From Copromyces sp. CBS 386.78 (Eukaryota > Ascomycota > Sordariomycetes > Sordariales > Sordariaceae), in the NCBI GenBank assembly GCA_030685235.1, contig MU839188.1, positions 62,001 to 126,000 of the forward strand: 64,000 nucleotides of DNA, read 5' to 3'. Made by a program: the position numbers and the translations under genes. The notes under the pieces are model-generated. The model saw nothing but the letters and a program-made list of their open reading frames with translations, was not told the DNA's origin and made no database searches. Positions 45,960-57,778 of this stretch are shown here, one piece after another (positions within the stretch are counted from its first letter, which is position 1; every line of letters starts with the position of its first letter).

Positions 45960-46900
45960 ATATATTTTTTAAAATTACTAAAATACACTTCAATTAAATT
46001 AAATTCTAGAGAGTATAGCGGTAAATACTAGAATAATATACTAACCTTCGCGTACGTATAGTATATTTCGTTATAAGGATACTAATTAACGTTATTTATT
46101 ATTAGAATATTATTACGGCTAAGGAAAGGGTTTATTTAGGGGAATAATTTCCTCTCTAACTATATTATAAAATTAGGGATATTTATTATACCTTTGAAAA
46201 TTAGTAATTTGAATATATTATTAACCAATATATTCGGGAGGAAGTAATACTACTTACTACGTTCGAATATATTTATTAATATTACAATAGTACTACGGGG
46301 TACTTATTTAATACAACGAACTCTATTTCGTCAGTTTATCTTAAATTCGTCGTAGAAAATAAATATCTTTATAATAAATAGTAATATTTTTATTTTTTAT
46401 TCTATTATTAGTTAAGGCTACTATTATATTATTTTGAATATTAATTTCTTCTTTTTCTAACGCTCTTAACGAAGGTGTCGCTATACGGTTTTAATTAATA
46501 TATATATATTATAATTATTAGTAAAGAATTCGTATATTTTATTAAAATATATATTTAACTTTAGAACAAATAGTTTTATAACTTCTTATACAATATTAAA
46601 TACGGTTATTCTAATATAGAAATAATATAGTAATATATTTCTATTACTTATATAGGGAGTTTTCTAGTATTTTAGGAGGTTCGAAATAGTAAAAACGGTT
46701 TGCCGGTAAGCTCGAAATTACTTTTATATTATTATATAGAACGTACAGTTACGCTTACTACGATAGCGATATTATAAAGAGGCTCGCCACTATAAAGTAT
46801 TAAGTTTACGAGCGCCTTCTAATTATTATTAGGAAAGGCTACTATTATACTACGATAATACAATAAAAGATAGTATAAACGATAAGAACGAACGTAAGCG
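45960..46900 (-). pseudogene. DDE_3 (Tc1/IS630-type) transposase relic
   Basis: Read on the minus strand, 46362–46341 gives FIFYDEFKIN, matching the DE-S-IN box of DDE_3 endonucleases. LPNILVNNIFKL follows, and then 46020–45976 gives LPLYSLEFNLIEVYF. The latter is the decayed LPPYSP-(D/E)-NPIE motif carrying the third catalytic acidic residue. Stops interrupt the frame throughout. The N-terminal DNA-binding part beyond 46450 is not clearly readable, so the limits are estimates. Confidence 0.75.
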
Positions 46901-47001
46901 ACGCGAGCGATTAAGATTTTACGAGATTTAGTATAGATTTCATTGAGTTATAATGGGATGCGATTGATCTGTTCGTGGTTTCGACTAGATTGTCGATCTA
47001 T

Positions 47002-47066
47002 GTAGCGGTGTGTGTGTGTGCCACCCCCTCATGCCAAGAAAACGACAAGGCGTTTGAGTGCGGGAA
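47002..47066 (-). repeat. Right terminal inverted repeat
   Basis: Reverse complement of the left repeat, ending ...GAGTGCGGGAA at 47066. Confidence 0.9.
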
Positions 47067-47339
47067 AGGTAAACAGATGACAAAAATTTAGTGCCACACG
47101 TCCATGGTTTCAACTCCCCTACCTTACTTGGCTCTATCCAGCTATCCAATCCTTCGAACGGCAGGGACCCATTCTCGTGCTTCGTTCGTGCTCGGTGCAT
47201 CAACAGGTGGCTGCAACATTGAAGGATTTACTACTCACAACTGGCGCACGATTATGAATGAGACATTGACTACTCACATTTCTTTTCGCAAGTTCGTATT
47301 ACCGGTGCCCAAACAATATCTACCTTAAGGGTAACTAAG
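47067..47339. other. Short unique spacer between two transposons
   Basis: 270 bp of normal-composition sequence separating the DNA transposon and copia copy 2. No feature is recognised. Confidence 0.5.
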
Positions 47340-47344
47340 GTAAC

Positions 47345-47533
47345 TGTTAGATGTGACTGTGCAGAATTGATTGATTGAAGAGTGTGTGTAACTCGCTCGC
47401 CCAGAAGGCCCAGAAGATCTGGGGGGTGCTGGAGTATCCTAGAAGGACCTAAAAACTAGTAATTTAGGGGGCTGGGCGGCTAACCTAGATTAAGTATAGC
47501 TAGAAACCCAGATATCTACCTTCTAATTTGATA
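47345..47533 (-). repeat. Left LTR of copia copy 2 (3' LTR of the element)
   Basis: 189 bp. The outer start TGTTAGATGTGACTG is little changed, while the interior-facing end (CTACCTTCTAATTTGATA) is mutated relative to the right copy. Confidence 0.9.
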
Positions 47534-50500
47534 TACCTCCTTACTTATAGACCTTCCTAAAATAGGGCAAAAGTAAAGCTATTTATAATTTTCTTTCTTT
47601 TAGTATATTAATCTCCCTAATTAAATTATAAGTATCTTCTAGAACGTCGTCGGGAACTTCCCTCCTAATTTTTATTTCTTTTCGAACCGGCGCATTCGCC
47701 ATTCCTATTAAATCCCGGAACTTTTCGTAATCTAATTATCCTAATACTTTTATAAGCCGTTTACTAGTATCTTCTTTATCTCTAAATATTCGACTATAAT
47801 CCTTCCTTCTATAATCTCCTACTATAATTAGTAACGATAAATATCGATGTACTTTAATTTAGTTATTAATTATAATACTTTAACGGTTAGAATATAGATT
47901 GTTTAGGTATTATTATAGCCGATTATAGGGATTTCCTGATCGAAGGAAATCTCAATTTCTTTATATAGACGTATAATAGTAATAGTTTTTTTTATAGCGT
48001 TAGAAATCGATAGTAATTCTACTTCGGTAATTAAAGTTAATATTATTTTCTATTTAGTAGTACCCTAATAGATAAGACTACCGAATAATTTAATTGTGAA
48101 ATTATATAAGTTTTTCTAATCTAGGGTATTATTAACGTATAAAATATTTAAAATTATTTCAAATTTTAATAACGATTTAAAGTAGAAAGAGAAATTTAAG
48201 TAAAATTAAAAATAATATAATACTTTATTAGTAACCTTATAATATTAAGGATTAGGGTTGTAATTGTAGCGAGCTAGGCGGCTAGCTATAAAAGTAATAT
48301 TTATTCGGGTAATTATTATAGCGTATATTATTAATCCGATAATAACCTAATAATCCCGTATTTTATTAAAAGTAGCTACGCTATTGTAGGGTAGAAGTTC
48401 TTCGTTATTTATCGGAATGAAGGTAAAAGTATAGGGATTCTTAATAAATTTAGTAATTTTATGAATATATTCCCGTTAAAATAATTAAATTAATTTTACC
48501 TCTTAATTTCAAATAATCTTAATATTTAAAAACTATTAGAAATTATTACTCCCTATAAATTTATACTTCTCCTCTAAATTCTTTATTACTTAATTAATTT
48601 TATTACGTGATTTCTAATCGAAAGTAAATATAATATTGTTAATATAATAGAAAATTAAAATCCTATTGCGTTTAAGGATATATAATTTTTTAAATAATAG
48701 TTGGAAATTTATATTTTTAAGAGAAGCTCTATCCGCACGTGGAGAAAACTCTATCCGCACGTGGAAAAAAAAAAAATTTCAATATCTTTTTACAGTACGA
48801 AGAAGTTTAATAAGGAGCCAAAAAGTATATTATATTTTTTCTTATTTTTTTCTCTACCTAACACTACCCATTGAAAGAAGGTTTATACCCGCTAGCCCAA
48901 GAAAACTTTAGGTAAAGAAGCTATAATAAGTGAATAATTAGAAAGATTAAAAGTCTAAAAGTCCAAGAAAGTAGGATTTAGATGACGCGTAGGGCTATAA
49001 AGTTGAGGCTTATACCTAAAAATCCGTTAAAAATCGTTGAGTAATTTGGTACTACGTTTGGTTTTATACGCTAAAGTTTGATTGAGTTATAGTTAGAAAA
49101 CAAAAGTGGATCCACGTGCAGATAGAGTTTTATCCACGTGCGGATAGAGCTCCTCATTTTTAAAAGTATTATTAAATTCTCGTTATTAGAGTAGAAGAGT
49201 ATATCGTAAATTATAGAAGGCTTTAAATAATTTAAATACCGTATAATACTTTCGATATTTAAAGGGTATACGTATATAAATCTCCTTATTGAAATAAGTG
49301 TTAATGAAGGTATTTATAATATCGTATTAAATAAGTTCGAAATTAAATTTAACGGCGTAAATAATAATAGATCGGAAAGAACGACTAGCCAACGTAAAAA
49401 TATATATTTCTTTCCTGTAATAATATTATTAATCCCCTCTAACTATAAGGCGAGCTTTTACCTTTTAAAGGCGGCCGTATTTATTGAATTTATATATATA
49501 TATTTATATATAATTAAAAATCTAAATACCTTTAGTACGAGGGATATCTTTATCGACCACTATTTATAACCTTATCTCCTTATAATTATTAAAGTATATT
49601 TCTTTTACTTATTTAAAGAAATTTCCCAATTTATAATATTCGAAATCGTAGTGAATTTTTAGGACCGGAGGTAGATTTTAACGCTTAATAAAATCTAGCC
49701 GGCCACCCTTAGTAATTAGACAATTAATCTCTACCTTTATAATAACCTTGCTTTATTTTTAGCCTATTAATTAAATAAATTTCCTAACGTTAAAGGTAGC
49801 TTCCTATAGTTCGAAGGTTAGGAAGGAGATAAGTTCTAGTAAATTAATAATAAAATTAGTAGAGAAAGCGGTTAGTAATATATTTAGAAGGGTAAGATAT
49901 CTAAATATAAAGTCGAAGGATATTTTATTTTAAGCGTTAGGTTTAATTAGTTTAGGGTTAACGGTATTATTACTATTTACCTATAGTTCGTTATTAAAGA
50001 GCAACGGTAATAATTAGGTAAGGCCGTTATCTTCTATATTTTAAATTGTATTAAAAGGTTCGAAGTACTACGTAGATAATTAAAGCGGGTAATCGACCTT
50101 ATTAAGCAAATTAGAAATTTCATCGCTAATTAGTCTTAACCCTTCTTTAATTTTATTAAGGTTCCCTAAATAAATTAAACTCTTATTAAATAATATATTA
50201 TAGATATAAACGATATAGTTTACTTACGGGTTCTAGATTTAGTAAATAGATAAGGTAGTATAGCTAACGAAGTAGCCGATTTATACTTTTAATTAGAATT
50301 TCTTTTATTATTATTCTTTTTTCTAAGCGACTCTTATTATCGTATAAACTTTATAATTATAAATACGTAAATAATTAAGATCAAGCTTCCAGGGATTAGT
50401 TTATACCCTTTTATAATAAGTTACGAAGGTATAAAACTATTTGTAAGAAAATTTCTAATTATAGAAATATTTAGGCGATTAGTTAGTAAGGTAGATTATT

Positions 50501-53145
50501 ATTGAGATAATTTAAGGCTAGAGGTTATAAGGGAAATAGGAGTTATTTACTATAGCGTACGCCTTTTCTTTAATTATACCCCTTAAACATTTAATACCAC
50601 CGTTTTAAATTTAAATATTAAGTATTAAAAGTTCGAAAATAATAAAGCGAATAATTAACTTATTTTTAATATACTAATTATTAAATTTATTATTATATTC
50701 AACGTATTTAACTTTAATACTATACCGGTAATTAATTATATTAATAATTGAGAATAGACCTTTAACAATAGTTTCTACCGTATATATTACTATATAAATA
50801 TCTTAGACGCATCTAGTCTATTAATAAGTAATAAATATTATATATTTAAAACCTCTTTTCCCTTATTCGTACTTGAGAAAATTAACGGCGAAACGTTCTC
50901 CTAATTTAAAACTTCAGTCGTATAATTTTCGTATAATTTATCGTTTAATTTTAAATATACTATACGCATCGTATTAATAAATCGCTAATCCTTTAAATCT
51001 AATACCTTTAATATTATATAAATATTCGAAAATTTATAGACTATAATAACCGAACCGTTTATATTAGAGTTAAGTGAGTATTTTATATATGCGACGGCTA
51101 ATATAAGAGTTAAAATAGTTTTATTAAACGAAGAAAGTAGTACGGTTAAAAGAGAGGGGAAAATATTCGAAAACTATTTAATAATAGATCTTTTAAAGGA
51201 AATAGAAAATTGAGCCGTCTAATTAACGAAGGCAATTATTAAATAATTTGTAATCCTAGTAAAATCCTTGCTTTCGAAATAGGTATAAAGATATAAAATT
51301 TATAATAAAGTTAAAGTAAAAGGAGACTTTTTTTAACCGTAATTATAGAATTCCTTTCTCTCTTTATATTTTTACGTCGATAATCCTAAAACCTTTAATA
51401 AATATTTAAGAATCTCTAGCCTAAATATAATCCTTTAAAGACGCCGCTCGAAACGAAGAAAAATAATTAATTTCGTTAAAGATATAAAGGGAAGCTTTAA
51501 AATCGAAGATTATTGAATTTTTGAGTGGGTAAGTATCCCCTCCGTTATTTGTATTAAAAGTATTTTAATTAATGAAAAATATTGAATTATAAGTATTGAT
51601 TTTTCGTCGCTTTTAAGCCCTTAAAATAATAATTTGCGTAGAAGCGATAAAGCGGTTCTATATTTAATTTTTAACTTTCTTTACTTTTTTACGGATTTCG
51701 GGAAACTTTTCGAAATTCTTATTAATAAACTTCTAAATAGAATTATTAAATTTCTAAGCAAGATTATCTTTTATTTTAAATATTAAATATTAATAGCGTA
51801 TTATTAAGTAAGGGCTTCGCTTATATATTTTATATAGCGGCGCGGATCCCCTTCTTTTTTTCGGTTGTAAAGAATTATTTGTATTTTTATCCGTACTATA
51901 TTTCTTTTTTACGTATATTTTCCGCTTCTTTTTATAATTAAAATTAAGAGTACCCTCCCTTTTAAATATAAATTCTTTCGAACTAGATTAACCAATACCC
52001 TAAGTGCTACGAATTATAGTTTTTTTACCGGTTAGTAATATAGTACGTTTTAATATACCGATCCTTCTAAAGTTAGTAGATATATTTTTATAATTTAAGT
52101 ACGAATCTTTTAAGTCGCGTTTAAACTTCTAGGTATTATTTATTTAAATAGGTTTATATTCGCGGATTATATTAATAAAATTAGTAAATTATAAGGTAGG
52201 GGAAATAATTTTATTAATGCTTAGTCTCTTATTATAAGTAATAAAGATTTCCTAATTTAAAACCTACTTTTTAAAATCCTTAGGTAATTTCCTAGCGGTC
52301 TCTTTAATAAAGGCCTAGTATTTTCGCCGGGTAGTAGCGATTTAGTCGATAGGGCGGTAATTAATTTAGTATTTAATTTATTTTAGTTATTTATAGGTGG
52401 ATTTATCCTATTCGAAAGTAGTATCGGTAAAGTAGCTAATAATATAAGTACTTATTTAACTACGGATTTTTATATTAACGTCGTCGAAATCCTTTTAATA
52501 CTTATAGTAGGTATTATATATATTATCAATTTAATTGTAAATAGCCTTTCCTCTTATAGTAAAGTCCGTAGTAGGGTTAATTACTATATTTTCCCTAATA
52601 TTTTATTTAGTACAGTATTTATCTTTTTTTTAAAAATTTTCTTCGTTATTTAAATCTTCTCTAAATTTTTGTTAGAGTTAAGCGGTAGTAGTAGCGGCAG
52701 TTTTAGTACCGTTTTCGTTAGTTTAGGTCTAAGTTTGGGTCTAGATTGTAGTAGTGGTTATTATAATTATTGTTATAATTATCGCTACGGCCTTCTTAAT
52801 TCGGATCCTTTTATTAAATTTAATAAAAAATTTTTTGGCCGCTAGTATACAATCTTTCGCGGGCTTTATAAGGAAGAAATCTTCCGGTTTAGGAAGTAGG
52901 ACTTTTTAAATTATAGGCCCTTCTTTAAGTAATTAATTGCCGAAGTCTTAATTGCTTCTAACTAGTCGCTTGAAGGCTTCGTACTAATTAGGCCAATCGC
53001 TTTGGGTTTTGAGGACGATTGTAATAGCTTTATTAGTAGATTTCTTTAATAGAGATATAATTAATATTATTAGTATTGTAGGGATATTGTTTATTATTAA
53101 TTATTATGGCGCTTCTATTGTAAATACGCAAATTAGATTGTTAAT
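47534..53145 (-). pseudogene. Gag-pol relic of copia copy 2, split by a nested MITE
   Basis: On the minus strand, before the MITE, the RT reads FINTYFNKEIYIRIPFKY ... LRYTLLL ... REFNNTFKN. After the MITE it continues with LLFKKLYILK and FYYINNIIFTF, the decayed YVDDI box at about 48620–48650. RNase H (ITEVELLSISNAIKKT) lies at about 47990–48060. Many stops make it non-functional. The parallel with copy 1 (INIYFDKEIYIR) supports common ancestry. Confidence 0.8.
48713..49163. mobile_element. hAT-like MITE, 435 bp, nested in copia copy 2
   Basis: The element spans 48721–49155 and is flanked by a perfect 8-bp duplication ATTTTTAA (48713–48720 and 49156–49163). Its ends are inverted repeats of about 44 bp, starting GAGAAGCTCTATCCGCACGT on the left and GAGGAGCTCTATCCGCACGT on the right. 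Each contains two CTATCYGCACGTGG units. No coding sequence is seen. The 8-bp duplication suits the hAT superfamily. Its CpG- and CpA-bearing ends are unmutated inside heavily RIPed DNA. Confidence 0.88.
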
Positions 53146-53334
53146 TGTCAGATGTGACTATGCAGAATTAATTGATTGAAGAGTGTATGTAATTCGCTCG
53201 CCCAGAAGGCCCAGAAGATCTGGGGGGTGCTGGAGTATCCTAGAAGGACCCAGAAACCAGTAATCTAGGGGGCTGGGCGGCTAACCCAGATTGAGTATAG
53301 CCAGAAACCCAGATATCCACCCTCTAATCTGACA
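53146..53334 (-). repeat. Right LTR of copia copy 2 (5' LTR of the element)
   Basis: 189 bp, ending CCACCCTCTAATCTGACA. The interior-facing first part carries G-to-A and C-to-T changes, and the outer part is preserved. Confidence 0.9.
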
Positions 53335-53339
53335 GCAAC

Positions 53340-54744
53340 ATCTTCGGTGCTTACCCGTCCCACGTCGCAAAAATGATACTCCTCCGTCCAGTCGTTCAAC
53401 GCTTTAACCAGTGCAGTCAGAGTCAGTGATCAGTTATCACCGCCGAGGCTCATGTTCCCGCCATCTTGAATAGGTGTTCAACCAAACCGGCCCAGTTCGG
53501 CCAGCACAAAGATAATTCTTAATCTTGCGTGATAGGAGGCCGGCGTGCCAATGCATTGATTGCACTGCATTTTCCCCCGGTTGATACCTACCTGACCTTA
53601 GGTAGTGCTAATATAGGTAGTTCCCGTCCCCAACATTTTGTTTTGTTTTGTGTTCACTCTGAAACGAGGGAGGGGTTGCATCGCAGATTGGTGGTTGTTG
53701 TTATTGTAGTGCGAAGGTACCTTAGCTATCACGGCATGGTCAAAGAAACGGACTACGGGTCCTAGAATAGGAGGCCAAGATCCCCATTCCCATTCATTCC
53801 CATTCCCATTCCCATTCCCATTCCCATGTCGTTTTCCGTTCTCCGAGCGTCTCATTCCGTCTCCGTCTCCGTCTCTGTCTCTGCCACTAACTACCACACG
53901 AGCGCGCCCCTGGCCTCTCTCCCGTCACGCCCCACGCCTGCCTCCTCCAGTCCGTCCCGAATGCGAGAAAAAACGCCAAAGCCAAGAAGAGTGAGTCTCC
54001 GAGGTTGATTGGTTGGTGTTTGGATGATTGGTCGGCTGGCCCGAACGGTTAGTCGCGAAGCAAAAGTGATTTGATTACCCCCTAACCCTGGCAGTGCCTG
54101 TTTTGGCTGGATAATAACCCCCAACCCCAGGACGGTAATGGTGCACTGACTGTTCTACCGCTTTTTCTGGAAGCTTTCCATTTTTTTTTGGATTTGTTCA
54201 ATCTAATTAGGATGATGATAACGGCTGGAGGACGGGAAACCCGTCGTGGCGTCGTCACTCTTTTGGGTAACCAAACCAAACCCGACTAAGACGACCGACG
54301 GGTTATTGGCACTTCAATCAACCTGGGAGGGAGTGAGAGAAGGCTGTAATGAATGAATTTTCGCTGCTTCATGCTGTTAGACCGGGTTGGGTTGGGTTGG
54401 CAAAACATCATGATCGTGGAGATGCAAGGGCAGAAGGGGGAACGGGGAAATCATCGTACCGCCCGCCGTTGGAACCGGGAACGGTAGGTATCTTCCCGAT
54501 GTGACACTCTCGATAGAAGCAAGAGGTGGGCGTTTGTCTCCCACGTTTTCGCAGAGGTCGGGATTATTCAGGGAATATATGTTTTCGTCCCATCTCCCTT
54601 GGACACTCACTCTGTTAACTGCCCAAGGCATTAAGACGTCAATTTCCTCCTCCGAGGCCCAGAGGCGTACGCGTCTCCTTGATAGCGCTTCACTACCAAT
54701 TCCAAGACACAGCGATATCCCGGGAGGGTCTCGGTGGAGAGCAG
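53340..54744. other. Intergenic region after copia copy 2
   Basis: 1.4 kb of normal composition. It contains a (CCCATT)n microsatellite at 53782–53827 and (GTCTCC)n at about 53858–53883. ORFs lack motifs. No gene is supported. Confidence 0.45.
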
Positions 54745-55011
54745 TACCGCTTTTTCTCATTCAAACCGGATTTGACTACCACACAAGCAGTTTAGCACAT
54801 CTGGTGGAGCCACTGCCCCGCTAAACTTATCATAGTATAGCCGGACCGGCAACCCCACACAGAATCTCGCCCAGCCTCTCCACCCTCATCCTCCTTACCA
54901 GTAAAACCCCCTTGTTCAGCCACGCAGTCTATCCTGGCTGCAGACGCTCCACCAGATGTGCTAAACTGCTTGTGTGGTAGTCAAATCCGGTTTGAATGAG
55001 AAAAAGCGGTA
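54745..55011. mobile_element. MITE with perfect 64-bp terminal inverted repeats and TA duplication
   Basis: Between TA dinucleotides (54745–54746 and 55010–55011), 54747–54810 and 54946–55009 are exact reverse complements over 64 bp (CCGCTTTTTCTCATTCAAAC...). The 135-bp centre is non-coding. A TA duplication with long inverted repeats suits a Tc1/mariner- or pogo-derived non-autonomous element. Perfect arm identity indicates a recent insertion or selection on hairpin symmetry. Confidence 0.9.
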
Positions 55012-56656
55012 GCATACTTCTCATGTTCCGTGAAACACAATAGATGCTTGAACATCTATCTGTCTGTCAGAGAGCTGGTTCATCGCCGTAACATGCCTCT
55101 CTCTACCTCTTGGCTTTGACAAACAAGGGGACCATGGACCTTTAGCTTGCTCTAGGTTGAAGACGGTTGACGTGGATAGACGTCGTAAGCGTAGGTAGAA
55201 TATCTCGTCTGCCTTGGCAACCGTTAAGAATATCAACTCTGCTATGGCGATTACCATCCCATCAACCTCTCATCGAAATCCGCATGGCGCAAAAAAGCAT
55301 ACAGCGCGGACCGGAAGCGACTGACGAATGCCTCGAAATCAAGGGTCCTCGGCAGTGATGTCGTGGGATAGGGTTGCAAGCCGATGGTTGTAAACCTCCG
55401 CTCGTGGAGCCGGAATGGAGATGATGGGAGGATGATTGAAACATGGAGAGTTGAATTCTAAGAGTGAATGGAACGTGGGAGATGTGCCATTGAAACCCAA
55501 GACGGGAGCATCACAATGACGGACCGCAATGCGACGGGTTGGTTGTGGATTGCGAGGAAGTGCGGTGCCGGTGATCCGAATGGGACGGAGATGGGAGACG
55601 TGGGGATGGGGAATCGGGAACGCTCACATTTGTTAACATCGATGACAAGAAGATCGAAGAGGCCACACGGCAAACAGCTGAGCTGAGCCAACACTCGAAA
55701 CGGGCGGCGCTCGACGTCGTGGTTGCAGACCTTCCAAAATCAACACCTCGAAATCAAACCGACAGCACTTGCACGTGCCCAACGATGCGAAGGAACTTAC
55801 ATCACCGCCCCGTCACTTTCGCATCCAATTGCAGAACTTCTTCCCCACGTCGCCCCCCTCGAGGAGCGAACACAGTGAAAAAAGGGTTATTTTTGCTTTC
55901 GCAAAAGTTGGTAATTGACATCAAAAATTACGGCCGGAACGGCCCCGAAGGACAATTCAAGACGGCTAGCACCACGATGTGCAATGCAGGCTCTCCGCCA
56001 TACGGCGCGGTTTACTTGAGCTCCGCGCAGTCAACCAAGGTAAGTATGAAGAAAAAAAGAAAGGAAAAGAAAATACCAAGAAACTGGGCGGGGAGCCCAT
56101 GGTTAAATAGGGATTGAGGGATGGCCTGTGCACGAGTGCAAACTTACCTGGGAGCTTCCCTGCACCTGGCGGAAATTGCACTCGCGCACGGACGTGTGGT
56201 CAGGAAGTGGTGGCGGCAGGCAGACACTGTCAGATTGGCCAGGTGGCTGACAGCGGCAGGCAAGAGACGGAGTGAGTGCCGGAGACAGAAGATGGGGGGC
56301 TGCTCAGAACAAGCTTGAAAACACAAATATCACTTGAAGGGAATCTCTACGAGATATTGCTCTTGATATCAACCATTCCATGCTCAGTCCGCAATTGCTT
56401 GCCCACATTGTGATTTCGAATCAAAATGCTGAATTGTTAAAAGTTCTGTGCCGCTCATCAGCCCCACAGCGGGGGACGATCAGTTCCCCAGACTGCTCGA
56501 AGCGTTCACACCTGGTGACGTCACTTGGACCGAGCAACAAGCACTTTTATTATGTGAACGCGTGTTTCTCACCACCACCACCACACTCCAATCCAAACAA
56601 AACAGATTCAAAGTCAAAGTCAAAACCATCCAATCAATAATCATAATTCACACATA
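55012..56656. other. Gene-poor region upstream of the mitochondrial protein gene
   Basis: 1.6 kb. Several ORFs in both strands have no domains. The CAAAGTCAAAGTCAAAACC leader just before 56657 is probably 5' UTR. No other feature is supported. Confidence 0.45.
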
Positions 56657-57193
56657 ATGGCCTCCCGAACACTCTTCACCCGCGCCAGCACCCTCCTCCG
56701 GGCCAGTGCCGCCCGTCACCAAGTCCAAGTCCAAGCCGGATCCATCACCCGCTCCACTCCCCTCGTGGTCTCCCGCGCCCCGGGCCGGGCCTACCACCCC
56801 ACCGCCTCCCTCCTCACCGAGAAAGGCTTCGAATCCGACCGGACCACGCTCCGCCCCGGCCGCTCCGAAGGGTCCGCCTACGCCTCGGACGACGACGTAG
56901 CGCACCTAGACAAGACGGCCTTCGACCCCAAGAACACCACGCCCAACGGGGAGACCGAGTCGGCCGGCAAGGAGTCCAACGGCAACCCATTGGAGACCTC
57001 GGGCGCCAACCGGGAGTTCTCCCGGCCGCAGGGCGATAACCCTACCGAGGGAGACATGTCCAAGGGAGAGAAGACGCCTGGTATGGGCAAGGATAGGAAG
57101 AAGAGCGGGGGACCGGCGGCGGGGAGTAAGAAGGGGGGGAAGACGCATTATCAGGAGAGTAAGGACAGTGGGGTTAGCGCTAAGGATGCTTAA
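56657..57193 (+). CDS. Small hydrophilic protein with mitochondrial presequence
   Basis: A single-exon ORF of 178 residues. The N-terminus (MASRTLFTRASTLLRASAAR) is Arg/Ser/Ala-rich without acidic residues, a classical mitochondrial targeting sequence. An SRAPGRAYHPTASLL stretch suggests processing near residue 50. The remainder is disordered, rich in Gly, Lys, Asn and Glu (DDDVAHLDKTAFDPKNTTPN, NPLETSGANREFSRPQ). Those DDDVAHLDKxAFDP and NPLExSxAN patterns recur in a conserved family of small fungal proteins without known function, as far as I can recall. The start ATG sits in CACATAATGGCC. It converges with the RING gene. Confidence 0.8.
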   Translation: MASRTLFTRASTLLRASAARHQVQVQAGSITRSTPLVVSRAPGRAYHPTASLLTEKGFESDRTTLRPGRSEGSAYASDDDVAHLDKTAFDPKNTTPNGETESAGKESNGNPLETSGANREFSRPQGDNPTEGDMSKGEKTPGMGKDRKKSGGPAAGSKKGGKTHYQESKDSGVSAKDA

Positions 57194-57778
57194 GAAAAGC
57201 GGATGGGTTGGGAGGAGAAGGGGGGGGGGGGTGCCCTCCAGTCTGCCCCTGGTTCCTCAGCGGTATCAAGTTCCGGAATACAATGGAAGCAGTGGGAGCT
57301 GGGCACTTAGTGTCGATGAGGGAGGAACAAGGGTCTGGATCGTCGACACGACAGAACGGCATGGAGTAACAGTACTGCCGGGCAAAGACGACCTGTGCTG
57401 GACGAGGAATCGCGGTTGCGAGATCATGGAGGATGGACCGACATGAAGGACTATCTATGCTGGAAGACAAGGAGACGGCTATGGGTTGCATCATGGGTCA
57501 TGAGACACGAAAGGGATTTCACATGTTTACTGGCTTCTGTTTCGTCATACTATCGATGGCATGGGAGAGGATACAGGTACAACAGCACTGTTACTCCTAT
57601 CGGCATATACGCCTAATAGACATCGATCGAAATCATGCTTGCTTCCTCTTTGTCTAAGGTATTCATCAAATGTTCAACGCTTAATCATATATCATTCAGC
57701 CCAAACGTCCAACGGCATTAACATCCGGCTTCTTTACCCGACTCCTTCCTCCCATCCTGCCCATCCCAGGAAGGACCC
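57194..57778. other. Convergent 3' region
   Basis: 585 bp containing the 3' ends of the mitochondrial-protein gene and the RING gene. No additional gene is recognised. Confidence 0.5.

Larger units (their letters stand above)
42710..47066. mobile_element. RIP-degraded 4.36-kb DNA transposon with long TIRs and two ORF relics
   Basis: Terminal inverted repeats of about 66 bp (TTCCCGCACTCAAACGCCTT... at 42710–42776 and its reverse complement at 47002–47066) bound an AT-rich interior. The outer 48 bp are identical. The inner part differs by CATATATAC against CACACACAC, C-to-T changes on the left copy. Inside are a minus-strand DDE_3 transposase relic and a plus-strand relic that converges on it. 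Flanks do not show an unambiguous target duplication; a TA lies a few bases outside each end but with unequal spacing. Confidence 0.88.
47345..53334 (-). mobile_element. RIP-degraded Ty1/copia LTR retrotransposon (copy 2, inverted)
   Basis: A 5.99-kb element with 189-bp LTRs, flanked by GTAAC on the left (47340–47344) and GCAAC on the right (53335–53339), a target duplication with one C/T difference. It reads on the minus strand: the purine tract (AAGGAGG in reverse complement) abuts the left LTR, RNase H is at about 47990–48070, and RT lies at about 48610–49330. The interior is AT-saturated. In element orientation its LTR shares motifs with copy 1, so they are related families. Confidence 0.9.

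Noticed and set aside
54081..54279. Minus ORF with CCCTAACC motif considered as a gene end
   Set aside because: Short, motif-free and not conserved in any family I recognise.
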